Assembly (NCBI GenBank): GCA_017960805.1
Contig: JAGCYM010000009.1
Coordinates: 1 to 64,000, forward strand
DNA from: Ruminococcus sp.
Lineage (GTDB): Bacteria > Bacillota > Clostridia > Oscillospirales > Ruminococcaceae
Direction of reading: 5' to 3'
DNA length: 64,000 bases
A program made the translations under genes and the position numbers. Of the stretch, positions 10,101 to 19,057 are shown one piece after another; position 1 is the first letter of the stretch, and the number at the start of each line of letters is the position of its first letter. The notes below the pieces were generated by a model that was given only the letters and a program-made list of their open reading frames with translations, searched no databases and was not told where the DNA came from.

Positions 10101-10623
10101 CAATGAGCTGTATGGCAACAAATGCCATAAGAGCATACATTGTTGAGAAGAGGAGTGACGGAATAGGAGCTACATTCTTTGATTTCTGAGCGTAAGCGCA
10201 GAACGCAACACCACAAGCGCCGACTTTGCACAGCTGCATTATCATAAGGCTCTCGAGGATCATTTTTCTCGGAAGCAGGATGACAATGAAAGTGAAGGGG
10301 CTCGCGAGGTAATACCCTATAACGCCCTGATAGCCTCCCGAGAGATTTCTTGCCCAGCTGTAGAGTGGATTTCTTCCATTCCAGAAAGCGTCGCGGATAT
10401 TTTCAAAGTAGTAAACATACTGACCGTTCAGGTCGAGTGTCAGTACTGAGCGTTCACCGAAGGGATAAACTCCGAAGAGCGCATAAGCGAGAAGAGTCAG
10501 CAGAGCAGGGATAAGGAATGCTGCAATGTAGTAAGCCCATCTGTACTTTACGTAAGCCGGTGGCTTAATTGGGTACTTTACTGCATTGGCTGGCGCTTTG
10601 CTGACGGTTTTTGTCTTTGCCAA
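7168..10623 (-). CDS. YfhO-family polytopic membrane protein with long charged C-terminal tail
   Basis: This is a large membrane protein (1,151 residues) of the YfhO family, GT-C-like transporters/glycosyltransferases linked in Bacillus to glycosylation of lipoteichoic acid (family knowledge). After a short cytoplasmic stretch there are about 12 hydrophobic helices in residues 25-520. The first extracellular loop has DLNGQYVYYFENIRDAFW and SGGYQGVIGYYLASPF, typical of YfhO. A large extracytoplasmic beta-rich region (about 540-1000) and a last helix follow. The final 130 residues are an Ala/Glu/Lys/Arg coiled coil (AERAKAEAERAAAEAE) ending in Lys/Asn-rich sequence. I prefer TTG 10623: AAGGAGG lies 7 nt upstream, whereas TTG 10653 has none. 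It probably moves sugars onto a surface polymer. Confidence 0.85.
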   Translation of the reverse strand: MAKTKTVSKAPANAVKYPIKPPAYVKYRWAYYIAAFLIPALLTLLAYALFGVYPFGERSVLTLDLNGQYVYYFENIRDAFWNGRNPLYSWARNLSGGYQGVIGYYLASPFTFIVILLPRKMILESLMIMQLCKVGACGVAFCAYAQKSKNVAPIPSLLFSTMYALMAFVAIQLIDPMWVDGPIFLPLIILGLEYLVDDGRKINFIIPTAIMFIANFYIGFMVAIFVGIYFVYYLFFGTKRKFDIKGYAVTIGRMALATGVVLLCSYIMIMPVYNALALGKFDFSTPDYSLRTMFNPLELLATFLPNQYYSVNVDEGTRMYGRPEVYCGVLSFVLTPLYFFNKNIKRNRKIGYGLLLFIMFFSMWIKPINMMWHGGQDPNWLPYRYSFLVSFIIVSMAAETFSKLEGYKLNVALPAGVFGALAALMFVFDAIMPNFNYNEERYKYVAKFPYTTNISINGQSVEHLWLGTLAFGAALAAIYLTFAYSYSHAKTKKTKNLISFGLAVFVFFEAGYNVFDTILKIDKEVYYSSKKSYSTIMDAPNVAQQLKDYDNGFYRTEKTFFRNVNDNQAYGFKGISHSSSVMNTKAINFIETLGYTTKSYETRYDGNTPVADSLLGIKYVLNDPARNSSTGKSILSPYYNLVYTSTYEHDQHDADLEVYENPDALPIGFMASEDILRLSFLGNDNPFNSMNNFLSSLTGNTPDYTGALQPKQYFWRIAENPEVELNECWESNYNGQHCYNANAGAGDPTVRIHLTAQSTDCLYMFLKSDNPKKCNMWLGVKDPEDGEYKGRFTGTSQLDGFGQYYDGYDYSIVNLGSYQPGDEIEVRLTIIQGDKTGNNEYIMVKDFQFYHFDYDSFHEDALKLKENPLNLDLEKTKDDYLVGEVDAKAGQILYTSIPYEPGWTIKVDGKKLDEKFTETINDSGMNLAVNETKGEAGEYVILNALIGLRLPEGHHTITMKYSPPGFRTGVLFLLIGIAVIVIFFIVDRKNNIILVQERSNRELRKKGIDPDAEQETVPATKIIKSKGAVTEKVYKSEAEKKKEADLRAEKKAKAKAAREAAERAKAEAERAAAEAERAAAEAEEDFDELIDDAEEIAETTADEITSEVETVIDETSDSVEEAAEKVEDAVKKTVQNKTKNSKNGSKNKKNK

Positions 10624-10688
10624 TGTTGTTCCTCCTTTTTTGTCGGGTGGCAAAATATGCCATAATACCCGATTATAATATCTTAAAT

Positions 10689-10717
10689 ATTATACTACAT
10701 TTCTCGGATTTTTGCAA
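10689..10717 (-). promoter_or_regulatory. Promoter of the YfhO-family gene
   Basis: Minus strand TTGCAA (10717-10712), 17 bp, TATAAT (10694-10689), about 65 nt upstream of the TTG start. Confidence 0.75.
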
Positions 10718-10827
10718 TAGCTGATGGGAACTTTTAATCAAAAAAGTGGCGAATAATAACTAATATTGCAAAGTGAGCAATATAAGAATGTATGTTGATA
10801 TGGGGAGGAAGATTAGGCTTTCAGTAA

Positions 10828-10859
10828 TGAAAAGGACCTCAGTGGTTAACTGAAGTCCT
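10828..10859 (-). terminator. murA terminator
   Basis: Minus strand AGGACTTCAGT, TAACC loop, ACTGAGGTCCT (one G-T wobble), then TTTTC. It lies directly after murA. Confidence 0.8.
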
Positions 10860-10865
10860 GAATGT

Positions 10866-12167
10866 TTATACAGCTGCCTTGCTGTTTTCTGTTGAGGTGT
10901 TTGGTTTATCAGGAACGCTGACTTTTTCAATATCTGCGCCCATTGCTCTTAGCTTGCCTTCCATGCAGTCATAACCGCGCTCTATATGGAATATGTCTTC
11001 TATTTCGGTAACGCCGCTGGCTGCGAGTCCAGCTATGATAAGTGCGGCACCAGCTCTAAGATCACAAGCCTTGACAGGAGCGCCCATAAGCTTCCCTGTG
11101 CCTTCGATGAGAGCAACCTTTCCGTTTACTGTTATGTCAGCTCCCATACGTCTTAATTCATCAACATAGCGGAAACGCTGTTCCCAGATATTTTCAGTAA
11201 TGATGCTTGTTCCCTCTGCGAGAGTAAGCAATGTTGCAATCTGAGACTGCATATCTGTCGGGAATCCCGGATGAGGAGCGGTCTTTATATTTGCCTTAAC
11301 GAGAGGACCATCTACCCATACTCGGATGCTGTCATCGTACTGCTCAATATTTACGCCTATTTTCTCAAGCTTCTTGGTGATTGACTCGAGATGTTTAGGT
11401 ATTACATTCTTGACTATAGCATCGCCTTTTGTAGCAGCTATCGCTACCATGAATGTACCGGCTTCAATCTGGTCCGGAATAACAGAATATGATGTACCGT
11501 GGAGATGTTCAACGCCTCTTACCTTGATTACGTCAGTACCAGCACCCATGATATTTGCACCCATGGAGTTGAGGAAGTTGGCAAGATCAACGATATGTGG
11601 CTCTTTAGCGGCATTTTCAATGATTGTAAGTCCCTCAGCCTTAACAGCTGCAAGCATAGCATTCATTGTAGCGCCGACTGTTACTACGTCAAAGAATATC
11701 TGGCTTCCTTTGAGCTGGTCAGCTCTTAGGTCGATCATTCCCTGGCTGAGTGTGTATTCAGCACCAAGAGCTGAGAAAGCTTTGAGATGCTGATCTATAG
11801 GACGATCTCCGAGCGGACATCCGCCGGGCATCGAAACACGTGCCTTGTTGTATTTTCCGAGCAGAGCGCCGAGGAAATAGTATGAAGCACGCATTTTTCT
11901 TGCATACTCATAAGGTACGCAGACTTTATTTATGGTAGTAGGGTCTATGCGGTATGCATCCTTGCCTATACATTCAACACTTGCGCCCATCTCTTCGAGT
12001 ATCTGAACGCATATATTAACGTCGCTTATCGATGGAACATTTTCGATAATGCATGGTTCGTCAGAAAGTATAACTGCAGGAAGTATTGCGACGGCGGCAT
12101 TTTTGGCACCGCTTATAGTTACTTCACCTTCAAGGCGTCGACCGCCCTTGATCACAAACTTATCCAA
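10866..12167 (-). CDS. murA: UDP-N-acetylglucosamine 1-carboxyvinyltransferase MurA
   Basis: This 433-residue EPSP-synthase-fold enzyme adds enolpyruvate from PEP to UDP-GlcNAc, the first committed step of peptidoglycan synthesis in the cytoplasm. Residues 13-25 hold GEVTISGAKNAAV with the substrate-binding Lys-Asn. MPGGCPLGDRPID near 113-125 carries the active-site Cys that fosfomycin alkylates. HPGFPTDMQSQ near 302 holds the catalytic Asp. Translation appears to start at TTG 12167 behind AAGGAG. The last 15 residues are a short polar extension. It may be co-transcribed with the cyclophilin gene ending 90 nt upstream. Firmicutes often have two MurA paralogues; only this one is in the window. 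Confidence 0.95.
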   Translation of the reverse strand: MDKFVIKGGRRLEGEVTISGAKNAAVAILPAVILSDEPCIIENVPSISDVNICVQILEEMGASVECIGKDAYRIDPTTINKVCVPYEYARKMRASYYFLGALLGKYNKARVSMPGGCPLGDRPIDQHLKAFSALGAEYTLSQGMIDLRADQLKGSQIFFDVVTVGATMNAMLAAVKAEGLTIIENAAKEPHIVDLANFLNSMGANIMGAGTDVIKVRGVEHLHGTSYSVIPDQIEAGTFMVAIAATKGDAIVKNVIPKHLESITKKLEKIGVNIEQYDDSIRVWVDGPLVKANIKTAPHPGFPTDMQSQIATLLTLAEGTSIITENIWEQRFRYVDELRRMGADITVNGKVALIEGTGKLMGAPVKACDLRAGAALIIAGLAASGVTEIEDIFHIERGYDCMEGKLRAMGADIEKVSVPDKPNTSTENSKAAV

Positions 12168-12257
12168 ATGAATTCTCTCCTTATTTGTCGGGATTATATC
12201 TATCTCTTGCTCCCGAGCTCTTTCTTTTGTTTTATTTAAGTGCTTATGCTTATAAGA

Positions 12258-13805
12258 TTATGAAGCAGCTTCCTCTGTGGTTGTTTCTGAAGCTTCTTCA
12301 GTGCTTGTTTCCTCCGTGGTCTCTTCCTCTGTTGTAGATTCTGTACTTTCGGAAGATTCCTCAGCGTCAGTAGCATCTTCAAGTCCTTCGTAATCAGAAG
12401 GATACCAGCGAAGCGGTGAACCATCGTATTCTTCAACAGTTATCGATTCTATGATAACATCCTCGATAGGTTTGTCTTTGTCATTGGTGTTTACTTCCTG
12501 GATCTTGAAGATTACATCAAGTCCGTCATATACCTGACCAAATACTGTGTACTTTCCGTCAAGATAAGGCGTACCGCCATATGTGGTGTATACCTTCTCA
12601 GCAGATTCAGTACAACTGTATTTGCTCTTGAGTGTATTAAGGTCATATTTCTGACCTGTTACTATATAGAACTGGCTGCCGTTTGTGGAGGTGCCCTGTG
12701 AATTTGCATAAGCTATAGCGCCTGCTGCATGGATAAGATTGAAGTATGTTCCTCCGTCGAACTTTCCGCCCCAGACTGATTCGCCGCCTGTGCCGTTTCC
12801 GTTCGGATCTCCACCCTGAATCATGAAGTCTTTGATTACACGGTGGAATGTAAGTCCGTTATAATACCCCTGCTTTGCGAGTTCGATGAAGTTTTCTACT
12901 CCGTCAGGAGCGTATTCAGGGAAGAATTTTATCTTTACATCACCGTAGTCTTTTATCTTCATATTGACTACAGTTTCACCTTCTACAGGAGCTGTGTAGT
13001 TAACAACTTCTGTTTTTGTCGGATCATCATAGTCGTAATCCTTGAGGTACCATTTTATTTCTTCACCATGGTATTCACCGACTTTAACTGAATCGATGAT
13101 TAAATCGGATAGTGGCTTATCATTTGCATTAGTAGCAACATACTGTGCTTTGAAAACTACATCAAGTCCGTCTATAACCTGTCCGAAAACAGTGTAGTTT
13201 CCGTCCAGCATCGGAGATCCTCCGACCTGTTTATATATCTTCTTCTGAGCCTCAGAGAAAGCGTAGCCGTATGATTCGTAGTTTTCAAACGTGCTATCAG
13301 TTATCTTCTGAACACCGGTCACGATATAGAACTGACTTCCATCAGTCGATGTAGCGCCTGAGTTTGCATATGCGAGGGCTCCTGCTACGTGAGCAAGGTG
13401 TGCGTCTGTACCGCCATCAAATTCTCCGCCCCAGACTGATTCGCCGCCAGCACCTGTTCCTGTGGGATCTCCGCCCTGAATCATGAAGTTTTTGATTATA
13501 CGGTGGAATGTGAGACCGTCATAGTAGCCTTTTTTGGCAAGTTCTACAAAGTTTTCACAGCCCTTTTCAGCATACTCGGGGAAGAGACGGAATTTTACAG
13601 TTCCGTAGTCCCTGATGTTCATTTCAATAATAGTGTCTCCATCCTTAGGAGCAGTGAAGTTCATAATGTCGACTTCAGCTGGAGCAGTAGTTTCAGCTAC
13701 AGATGAGCCATTATCGCTTATCTCTATTTCCTTTCCGCAACTTGTGGAAACAGTTGCCGCCATAAGAGTACAGAGAAGGAAGGACAGAATCTTCTTTTTA
13801 TTCAT
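12258..13805 (-). CDS. Exported tandem cyclophilin (two peptidyl-prolyl isomerase domains), probable lipoprotein
   Basis: The 515-residue protein starts at ATG 13805 behind AAGGAG; an in-frame upstream codon at 13844 has no ribosome site. The N-terminus MNKKKILSFLLCTLMAATVSTSC is a lipoprotein-like signal, with Cys22-Cys23 region and a poor lipobox. Two cyclophilin domains follow (about 50-240 and 260-455). Each keeps the active-site set: FHRIIKNFMIQGGDP in the first, FHRVIKDFMIQGGDP in the second, with the GGESVWGG loop. The last 50 residues are Ser/Thr/Glu-rich and disordered. It likely folds exported proteins at the outer membrane face. The two domains are very alike, suggesting internal duplication. 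Confidence 0.9.
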   Translation of the reverse strand: MNKKKILSFLLCTLMAATVSTSCGKEIEISDNGSSVAETTAPAEVDIMNFTAPKDGDTIIEMNIRDYGTVKFRLFPEYAEKGCENFVELAKKGYYDGLTFHRIIKNFMIQGGDPTGTGAGGESVWGGEFDGGTDAHLAHVAGALAYANSGATSTDGSQFYIVTGVQKITDSTFENYESYGYAFSEAQKKIYKQVGGSPMLDGNYTVFGQVIDGLDVVFKAQYVATNANDKPLSDLIIDSVKVGEYHGEEIKWYLKDYDYDDPTKTEVVNYTAPVEGETVVNMKIKDYGDVKIKFFPEYAPDGVENFIELAKQGYYNGLTFHRVIKDFMIQGGDPNGNGTGGESVWGGKFDGGTYFNLIHAAGAIAYANSQGTSTNGSQFYIVTGQKYDLNTLKSKYSCTESAEKVYTTYGGTPYLDGKYTVFGQVYDGLDVIFKIQEVNTNDKDKPIEDVIIESITVEEYDGSPLRWYPSDYEGLEDATDAEESSESTESTTEEETTEETSTEEASETTTEEAAS

Positions 13806-13988
13806 TATTTCACTCCTTAAAAATATGTGAAATGTTGAAAACATGGTTAATTTTCAATAGAAAGACATAATTAGTTTATATCTCAACTTATTTATTATAC
13901 TACAGAAAATCAGATTTGTAAATACTTACCCTTTTGTTTTTGGTAAATTTTCTCAAAGGTTTTTCAGAAAACAGACGGAAATGTTCGA

Positions 13989-14798
13989 TTATTGCTTGTT
14001 ATTACTTGATTCTTCTGCTGAATAAGTATCAATTTTGACTGATTTTATCATAATATCCTCTTTGGGGACCAGATATTTTCCATTGTTTTCGGTTTCAAGT
14101 GAGGTGAGTGCATCTATGACATCAAGTCCTTCGTAAGTCTGGCCGATGATTGTCATCTGCTGAGAGAGATTTGGGACTCCTCCGCGTTCTATGAAAGCCT
14201 GTCCGAGTTCCTTGTTTTCTGAAGCATCAAGCAGTTCCTGTTTGGAATCATCATCAAGCTCAACTTCATCTACAAACATAAAGCAGCTTCCATTATAATA
14301 CTGGCCTCCGCCAAGGAGTTTATTCTTGAACGAACTGTCTTTTTTTGTGTTTATCATACAAACAGCGCCGCGGAACGGCCATAGATCCTGACTTAGTTCT
14401 CTTTCTATCGTTTCGTGCGGATCATTGATTCTTTCATTGAGCTCTCCGTTTTTCTGCTTGCATCCGCCGGATGCATAAACGCCTTCCATAGAGTCGAAGA
14501 TATATGTGTTATCATACCAACCGCTTTCAGCAAGTTCTGTGAAGTTATTTACTGCATCAGGTGATTGGTCAGGATAGAGCGCGATTCTCAGCTCACCGAG
14601 AGTAGTATCAATAATTGCAATAGGGTCTCCATCCTTTGGAGGCTCAAGCTGAACGAGCTGGATAGTTTCGGGGTCAATTGTGATATATCTGTCGTTCTGC
14701 TGTCTCTTTGCTGAGAAATATAAAAGAACTACTGTAGCTCCGAGCAGAATAAAAGAAGCAATTATAGTAAAAAGGAAGACTCCTCTGAATTTTTTCAT
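13989..14798 (-). CDS. Membrane-anchored degenerate cyclophilin-like protein
   Basis: The 269-residue product has one N-terminal transmembrane helix (about 7-29) and an external cyclophilin-fold domain. It aligns with its two-domain neighbour (PKDGDPIAIIDTTLGELRIA and NNFTELAESGWYD), but the catalytic FHR...FMIQGGDP block is replaced by IFDSMEGVYASGGC. The Arg, Phe, Met and Gln needed for isomerase activity are therefore missing. The start is ATG 14798 behind GAGAGGTG. It lies 183 nt upstream of the active paralogue on the same strand. A binding or scaffold role is more likely than catalysis; this is inference. Confidence 0.75.
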   Translation of the reverse strand: MKKFRGVFLFTIIASFILLGATVVLLYFSAKRQQNDRYITIDPETIQLVQLEPPKDGDPIAIIDTTLGELRIALYPDQSPDAVNNFTELAESGWYDNTYIFDSMEGVYASGGCKQKNGELNERINDPHETIERELSQDLWPFRGAVCMINTKKDSSFKNKLLGGGQYYNGSCFMFVDEVELDDDSKQELLDASENKELGQAFIERGGVPNLSQQMTIIGQTYEGLDVIDALTSLETENNGKYLVPKEDIMIKSVKIDTYSAEESSNNKQ

Positions 14799-14898
14799 TT
14801 AAGCACCTCTCACTGAATGAATACAATTATTATATCATGAAATGTGATACAGTTCAACCAAATCGAAATAATATGATGATGTCTGCACTGTTTTTCGC

Positions 14899-14934
14899 AA
14901 AAAAGCTGTAAAGAAGGAACCTTCTTTACAGCTT
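14899..14934 (-). terminator. Terminator after the S26-like gene
   Basis: Minus strand AGCTGTAAAGAAGG, 2-nt centre, CCTTCTTTACAGCT, then T6: a 14-bp stem just past the stop at 14946. Confidence 0.9.
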
Positions 14935-14945
14935 ATTAGGGTAGC

Positions 14946-16133
14946 TTACAGCTTATTCTTCTCACTTTCAATCATCTTGAGAAGATCATCAACTGACATA
15001 TCAGACGGATCTTTTGTTCTTGTTCTGGATTCTGTCTTCTTGATAATATCAGAGATGTCAGGTGTGCTGCTCTTCTTGGGAGCAGCTGCCGGTCGTGAAG
15101 GAGTGCTATACGCAGGGGCATCATTTTTAGTCATCTGTTCGAGGGCTGAAGTTGAAAGAACTCCTGTATTATCAGGAACTCCGCTCTCTGATGCAGCAGC
15201 GAACTGTCCGGAACGTTCAGCTTCAGCTGTTTTTCTAAGCATCTCTTCACGGAGTGCGTCAGCTGTAGGAGCGGTAGATGACTGTGCTCCCAGATTTCTT
15301 GCAGCGAATGATGATTCTGCTGAACTGTTTGAAGTCGGGAAAGAAGTTGTGTTTGAAAGACTGCCCTTCTGAGCCTTGAACTGCATTGTGCGTTCTTTCT
15401 CTTTCTGATAGGGTGAATCATGATTAACTTCCTTCTGACTGAAGTTCTCAGCAATTGACATTTTCTTACGCTCAAGCTCTGAAGCTGCGAAACTGTCCTG
15501 AGCTGCCTCTAAGCTCTGAGGGCTCTTCTTTCTTGGAGCTTCTTCCTCATCCTGGTACTCATAGAAATCGAAAACATCATCATCGTCGTCCTTGCCTGAT
15601 ATAGCCTTAGCGATAGCGGCAATAATGAATAATACGAGGATAATACTTGCTGCGACGAGCATTATAAGAATACCTTTAATACTCTGACCAAATCTTATAA
15701 ATGCACCAAGTTCAGGACTCTCAGGATATCCTGTGCATATAGCGACAACCTTATCCTTGGCGATAGAATCAACAGTATCTTCGTGGATGGAATCCTTTGT
15801 ATAGTATCTTTCATCAGAGCCTTCCTCTGCTTCAACGATGTAGTTGATGCTTCTTAGGCAAAGCTTATCCGGACTGTCGGCTGGATAGCAGAGTACGATG
15901 TCGCCGACTGCGATGCTTACGCCTTTTGCATCCTTTGCGAGAAGGGCGGAACCGGATGAAACGTCATTTGGCATGGGGTTGTCTTCACCGACAATGTAGA
16001 TATATCTGCCAAAAATGTTAGGCGTGTTGTTTCTTGTAAACAGAATATTTATTGCCAGCGAAATAATGACAGATGAAACACATAGTATGATGACAAATAG
16101 TTTGAGTATAAACAAACCTTTTTTCTTTTCCAT
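14946..16133 (-). CDS. Signal peptidase I (S26)-like membrane protein lacking catalytic residues, with long cytoplasmic tail
   Basis: This 395-residue protein has a first membrane helix (about 10-32), an external S26-like beta domain (about 35-150), a second helix (about 152-178) and an acidic low-complexity tail rich in Ser/Ala to the C-terminus. The external part matches the SipW/S26B layout: a GSALLAKD strand, VGDIVLCYP, and RYYTKDSIHEDTVDSIAKDKVVAICTGY. The expected SGSMEP nucleophile segment instead reads GEDNPMPND, and the HR pair after the VGD strand reads LRS. It therefore appears inactive. The tail ends in a predicted helix (SVDDLLKMIESEKNKL). It may be a scaffold for protein export or division. 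Function is not known. Confidence 0.6.
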   Translation of the reverse strand: MEKKKGLFILKLFVIILCVSSVIISLAINILFTRNNTPNIFGRYIYIVGEDNPMPNDVSSGSALLAKDAKGVSIAVGDIVLCYPADSPDKLCLRSINYIVEAEEGSDERYYTKDSIHEDTVDSIAKDKVVAICTGYPESPELGAFIRFGQSIKGILIMLVAASIILVLFIIAAIAKAISGKDDDDDVFDFYEYQDEEEAPRKKSPQSLEAAQDSFAASELERKKMSIAENFSQKEVNHDSPYQKEKERTMQFKAQKGSLSNTTSFPTSNSSAESSFAARNLGAQSSTAPTADALREEMLRKTAEAERSGQFAAASESGVPDNTGVLSTSALEQMTKNDAPAYSTPSRPAAAPKKSSTPDISDIIKKTESRTRTKDPSDMSVDDLLKMIESEKNKL

Positions 16134-16613
16134 TGGGTATCATATCCTCTCTTTTTGTATTTTTTTGTTCGTACACATTTCATTTTTCGTTTAAAAAATG
16201 TAAGTAAACATATTATATCACATATCTAGCAAAATTTCAAATGTTTTTTACTTATTTTACAAGTTTTATTTTTTAAATATATTACCGCCGTATGATGTCA
16301 CTTTTTGCATATGCAACACGCACAACAACTTTCTTTGTTCAAACACTGGGTTTTGTGAAAAACGCACCATTTTTACTGGATGTTTTTTTGCTAATCGTCT
16401 TTTTTTGCAACGCTTTTTCAGTATTATGAATATTACGTTGAAAATTATTTGTTGAATTATACAGTTGAAAAAAACAATAAAAAGTGGTACAATATACAAT
16501 ATACTACTTGTAATTATAGTAATGAATATTTTGCAGTATAACGTTGATTTAAGGGGATATAGAATATACGAGTAGTAATATGGTCGCATTTTACGACAGA
16601 ACGGAGATTTAAT
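16134..16613. promoter_or_regulatory. Divergent promoter region between the S26-like gene and glgP
   Basis: These 480 bp hold two good sigma-A promoters. Minus strand: TTGAAA (16240-16235), 17 bp, TATAAT (16217-16212), serving the S26-like gene. Plus strand: TTGAAA (16465-16470), 17 bp, TACAAT (16488-16493), serving glgP with a leader of about 110 nt. A weak open frame at 16266-16589 on the minus strand overlaps the glgP promoter and is not believed. No clear operator was seen. Confidence 0.75.
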
Positions 16614-19019
16614 ATGGCAAAGAAAACAAACCCTCTTATTGAACAGATAAAGCTGGAGTTTCCCAAGAAGCTTCAGGCTCTTTACAATGTTACTCCGGAG
16701 GAGGCTTCTGATAAGCAGGTTTACCAGGTGCTATCATCCATCGTCGTTGACATTCTTGCTTCAAAGAGACAGAGTTTCATCAATCATACTCACTCTGTTG
16801 GCGGAAAGCAGATTTATTACCTCTCAATGGAATTCCTTATGGGACGTTCCTTAAAAACAAGCCTTTATAATTTGGATATTGCTGATGATGTTCGTTCATT
16901 CCTCAAGGAACATACAATCAATCTGGACAAGGTTTATGAATATGAACCGGATGCCGGCCTTGGAAACGGCGGTCTAGGACGACTTGCTGCGTGTTATCTT
17001 GATGGTCTGGCAACTACAGGTTTCCCTGCAATGGGTTATTCCATCTGCTATGAATATGGTATTTTCCAGCAGAAGCTTGAAGATGGCTGGCAGACAGAGC
17101 TTCCTGACAACTGGCTTCCCGGCGGAAGTGTATGGCTTGTGCCTAAGCCGGAGCTTTCGATAGATATCCATTTTGAAGGAGATCTTCAGGAATACTGGGA
17201 CAATCAGTATCATTATATTTCACATGTTAACTACAACACTGTTGTTGCAACCCCGTATGATATGTATGTTTCTGGCTACGGCGGAGAAGGCGTTTCGGTT
17301 CTTCGTCTTTGGTCAGCGAAGGCTCCAAGCTTTGATATGAAGATGTTCAACAAGGGTGACTATGCAAGTGCTCTTGCTCAGAATTCTATCGCTAATGCAA
17401 TTTCAAAGATCCTGTACCCGAATGATAATCATCTTGAGGGTAAGAGCCTCCGTCTCAGACAGCAGTATTTCCTTTGCGCAGCTTCTATCGGAGATATCGT
17501 AAACAACCATATGATGGTATATGGTACTCTTGAGAATCTTGCGGATAAGGTTGCTATCCACATCAATGATACACATCCGACACTTGCTATCCCAGAACTT
17601 ATGAGAGTTCTGCTGGATGATTGCGGATATGGCTGGGATAAATCATGGGATATTGTTACTAAGACTTTTGCGTATACAAATCATACTGTAATGGCTGAAG
17701 CACTTGAAAAGTGGGATGTTAACCTTGTAAAGCATATTATCCCAAGAATATTCTCTATCATAGTTGAAATAAACAACCGTTACTGTCAGTCTCTAATGGA
17801 ACGCAACGGAGGGGACAGTGCAAAGACAACACGTATGTCGATCATTAAGGATAATCAGATTCACATGGCAACTCTTTGTGTTGCAGCTTCACACAGCGTA
17901 AACGGTGTTTCCAAGCTTCACTCGGAGATTATCAAGGAGTCTGTCTTCCGTGATGAGTATGAGAATACTCCTGAAAAATTCAAGAATGTTACCAACGGTA
18001 TCGCTTACAGACGCTGGCTCTATCAGTCAAACCCGGCTCTTACCAAGCTTCTTAAGGATACAATCGGTTCAAAGTTTATCAAGGACGGTGCAGAACTTGA
18101 AAAGTTCCGCAAGTTCGAGAATGACAAGGAAGTTCTTCACAAGCTTCTTGCTGTTAAGAAGCAGGCAAAGGAAAGCTTTGCAAAGTATGTAAAGAAGGAC
18201 AGCGGAATTATTCTCAATACTGACAGCATTTTTGATGTTCAGGTAAAGCGTCTCCACGAATACAAGAGACAGCACCTGAATGTTATGAATATACTTGCAG
18301 ATTATGCTTATCTGCTTAATAATCCTGATGCACCTTTTACTCCTAAGACCTATATCTTTGCGGCTAAGGCTGCTCCGGGATATTATCTTGCAAAGCAGAT
18401 AATCAAGCTTATCTGGGCTATCTCCGAGGAGATCAGAAAGAATCCTCGTATTTCTGACAAGCTACAGGTCGTATTCCTTGAGAATTACTGTGTAACATTG
18501 TCTGAGCATCTGATGCCGGCAGCTGATATTTCAGAGCAGATATCACTTGCAGGAACAGAGGCTTCGGGAACAGGCAACATGAAGCTTATGCTCAATGGTG
18601 CGATTACTCTTGGTACTCTTGATGGTGCTAATATTGAGATCAAGGAAGCTGCCGGTGATGATAATATCGTTATTTTTGGTATGACTACTCCGGAAGTAAA
18701 CGAGCTTAAGGCAAGAGGATATGATCCTCAGCACTACTTCAAGAATGACGGACGTATCAATGAAGCTATCGAGCGTATGTATCATGGTATCAACGGATGT
18801 ACATTCGTTGACGTAGCTGATTCGCTCAGACTTCGTGATCCGTATATGGTTCTTGCAGACTTTGACAGTTACAGAAGAGCACAGGCTTATATTACCGAGT
18901 GCTACAACAACAAGCCAAAGTGGGCAAAGATGTCACTCAACAATATTGCGGGTGCTGGTATATTCTCAGCAGACCGTGCTGTTACTGAGTATGCAGACAA
19001 TATCTGGCATTTAAGATAA
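16614..19019 (+). CDS. glgP: Glycogen/maltodextrin phosphorylase
   Basis: The 801-residue GT35 enzyme releases glucose-1-phosphate from alpha-1,4-glucans in the cytoplasm. The pyridoxal-phosphate site is EASGTGNMKLMLNGA near 645-660, with the Lys that forms the Schiff base. Other family blocks are NGGLGRLAACYLDGLA near 118, INDTHPTLAIPE near 317 and VKRLHEYKRQHLN near 543. Length is normal for bacterial GlgP. Codon use leans towards favoured codons, suggesting good expression. A terminator follows, so the GH13 gene downstream is probably a separate unit, although the two enzymes work on the same polymer. Confidence 0.95.
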   Translation: MAKKTNPLIEQIKLEFPKKLQALYNVTPEEASDKQVYQVLSSIVVDILASKRQSFINHTHSVGGKQIYYLSMEFLMGRSLKTSLYNLDIADDVRSFLKEHTINLDKVYEYEPDAGLGNGGLGRLAACYLDGLATTGFPAMGYSICYEYGIFQQKLEDGWQTELPDNWLPGGSVWLVPKPELSIDIHFEGDLQEYWDNQYHYISHVNYNTVVATPYDMYVSGYGGEGVSVLRLWSAKAPSFDMKMFNKGDYASALAQNSIANAISKILYPNDNHLEGKSLRLRQQYFLCAASIGDIVNNHMMVYGTLENLADKVAIHINDTHPTLAIPELMRVLLDDCGYGWDKSWDIVTKTFAYTNHTVMAEALEKWDVNLVKHIIPRIFSIIVEINNRYCQSLMERNGGDSAKTTRMSIIKDNQIHMATLCVAASHSVNGVSKLHSEIIKESVFRDEYENTPEKFKNVTNGIAYRRWLYQSNPALTKLLKDTIGSKFIKDGAELEKFRKFENDKEVLHKLLAVKKQAKESFAKYVKKDSGIILNTDSIFDVQVKRLHEYKRQHLNVMNILADYAYLLNNPDAPFTPKTYIFAAKAAPGYYLAKQIIKLIWAISEEIRKNPRISDKLQVVFLENYCVTLSEHLMPAADISEQISLAGTEASGTGNMKLMLNGAITLGTLDGANIEIKEAAGDDNIVIFGMTTPEVNELKARGYDPQHYFKNDGRINEAIERMYHGINGCTFVDVADSLRLRDPYMVLADFDSYRRAQAYITECYNNKPKWAKMSLNNIAGAGIFSADRAVTEYADNIWHLR

Positions 19020-19031
19020 GGCATAAAAATA

Positions 19032-19057
19032 GGGGACGTTGACAGCGTCCCCTTTTT
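19032..19057 (+). terminator. glgP terminator
   Basis: GGGGACG, 7-nt loop, CGTCCCC and TTTTT, 12 nt past the glgP stop. Confidence 0.93.

Noticed and set aside
10653..10655. TTG 10653 as start of the YfhO-type gene
   Set aside because: AAGGAGG sits after it and 7 nt before TTG 10623, which is the better start.
16266..16589. Minus-strand frame of 107 codons upstream of glgP
   Set aside because: It overlaps the good glgP promoter, has no ribosome site, and its Ile/Tyr-rich start is explained by AT-rich DNA.
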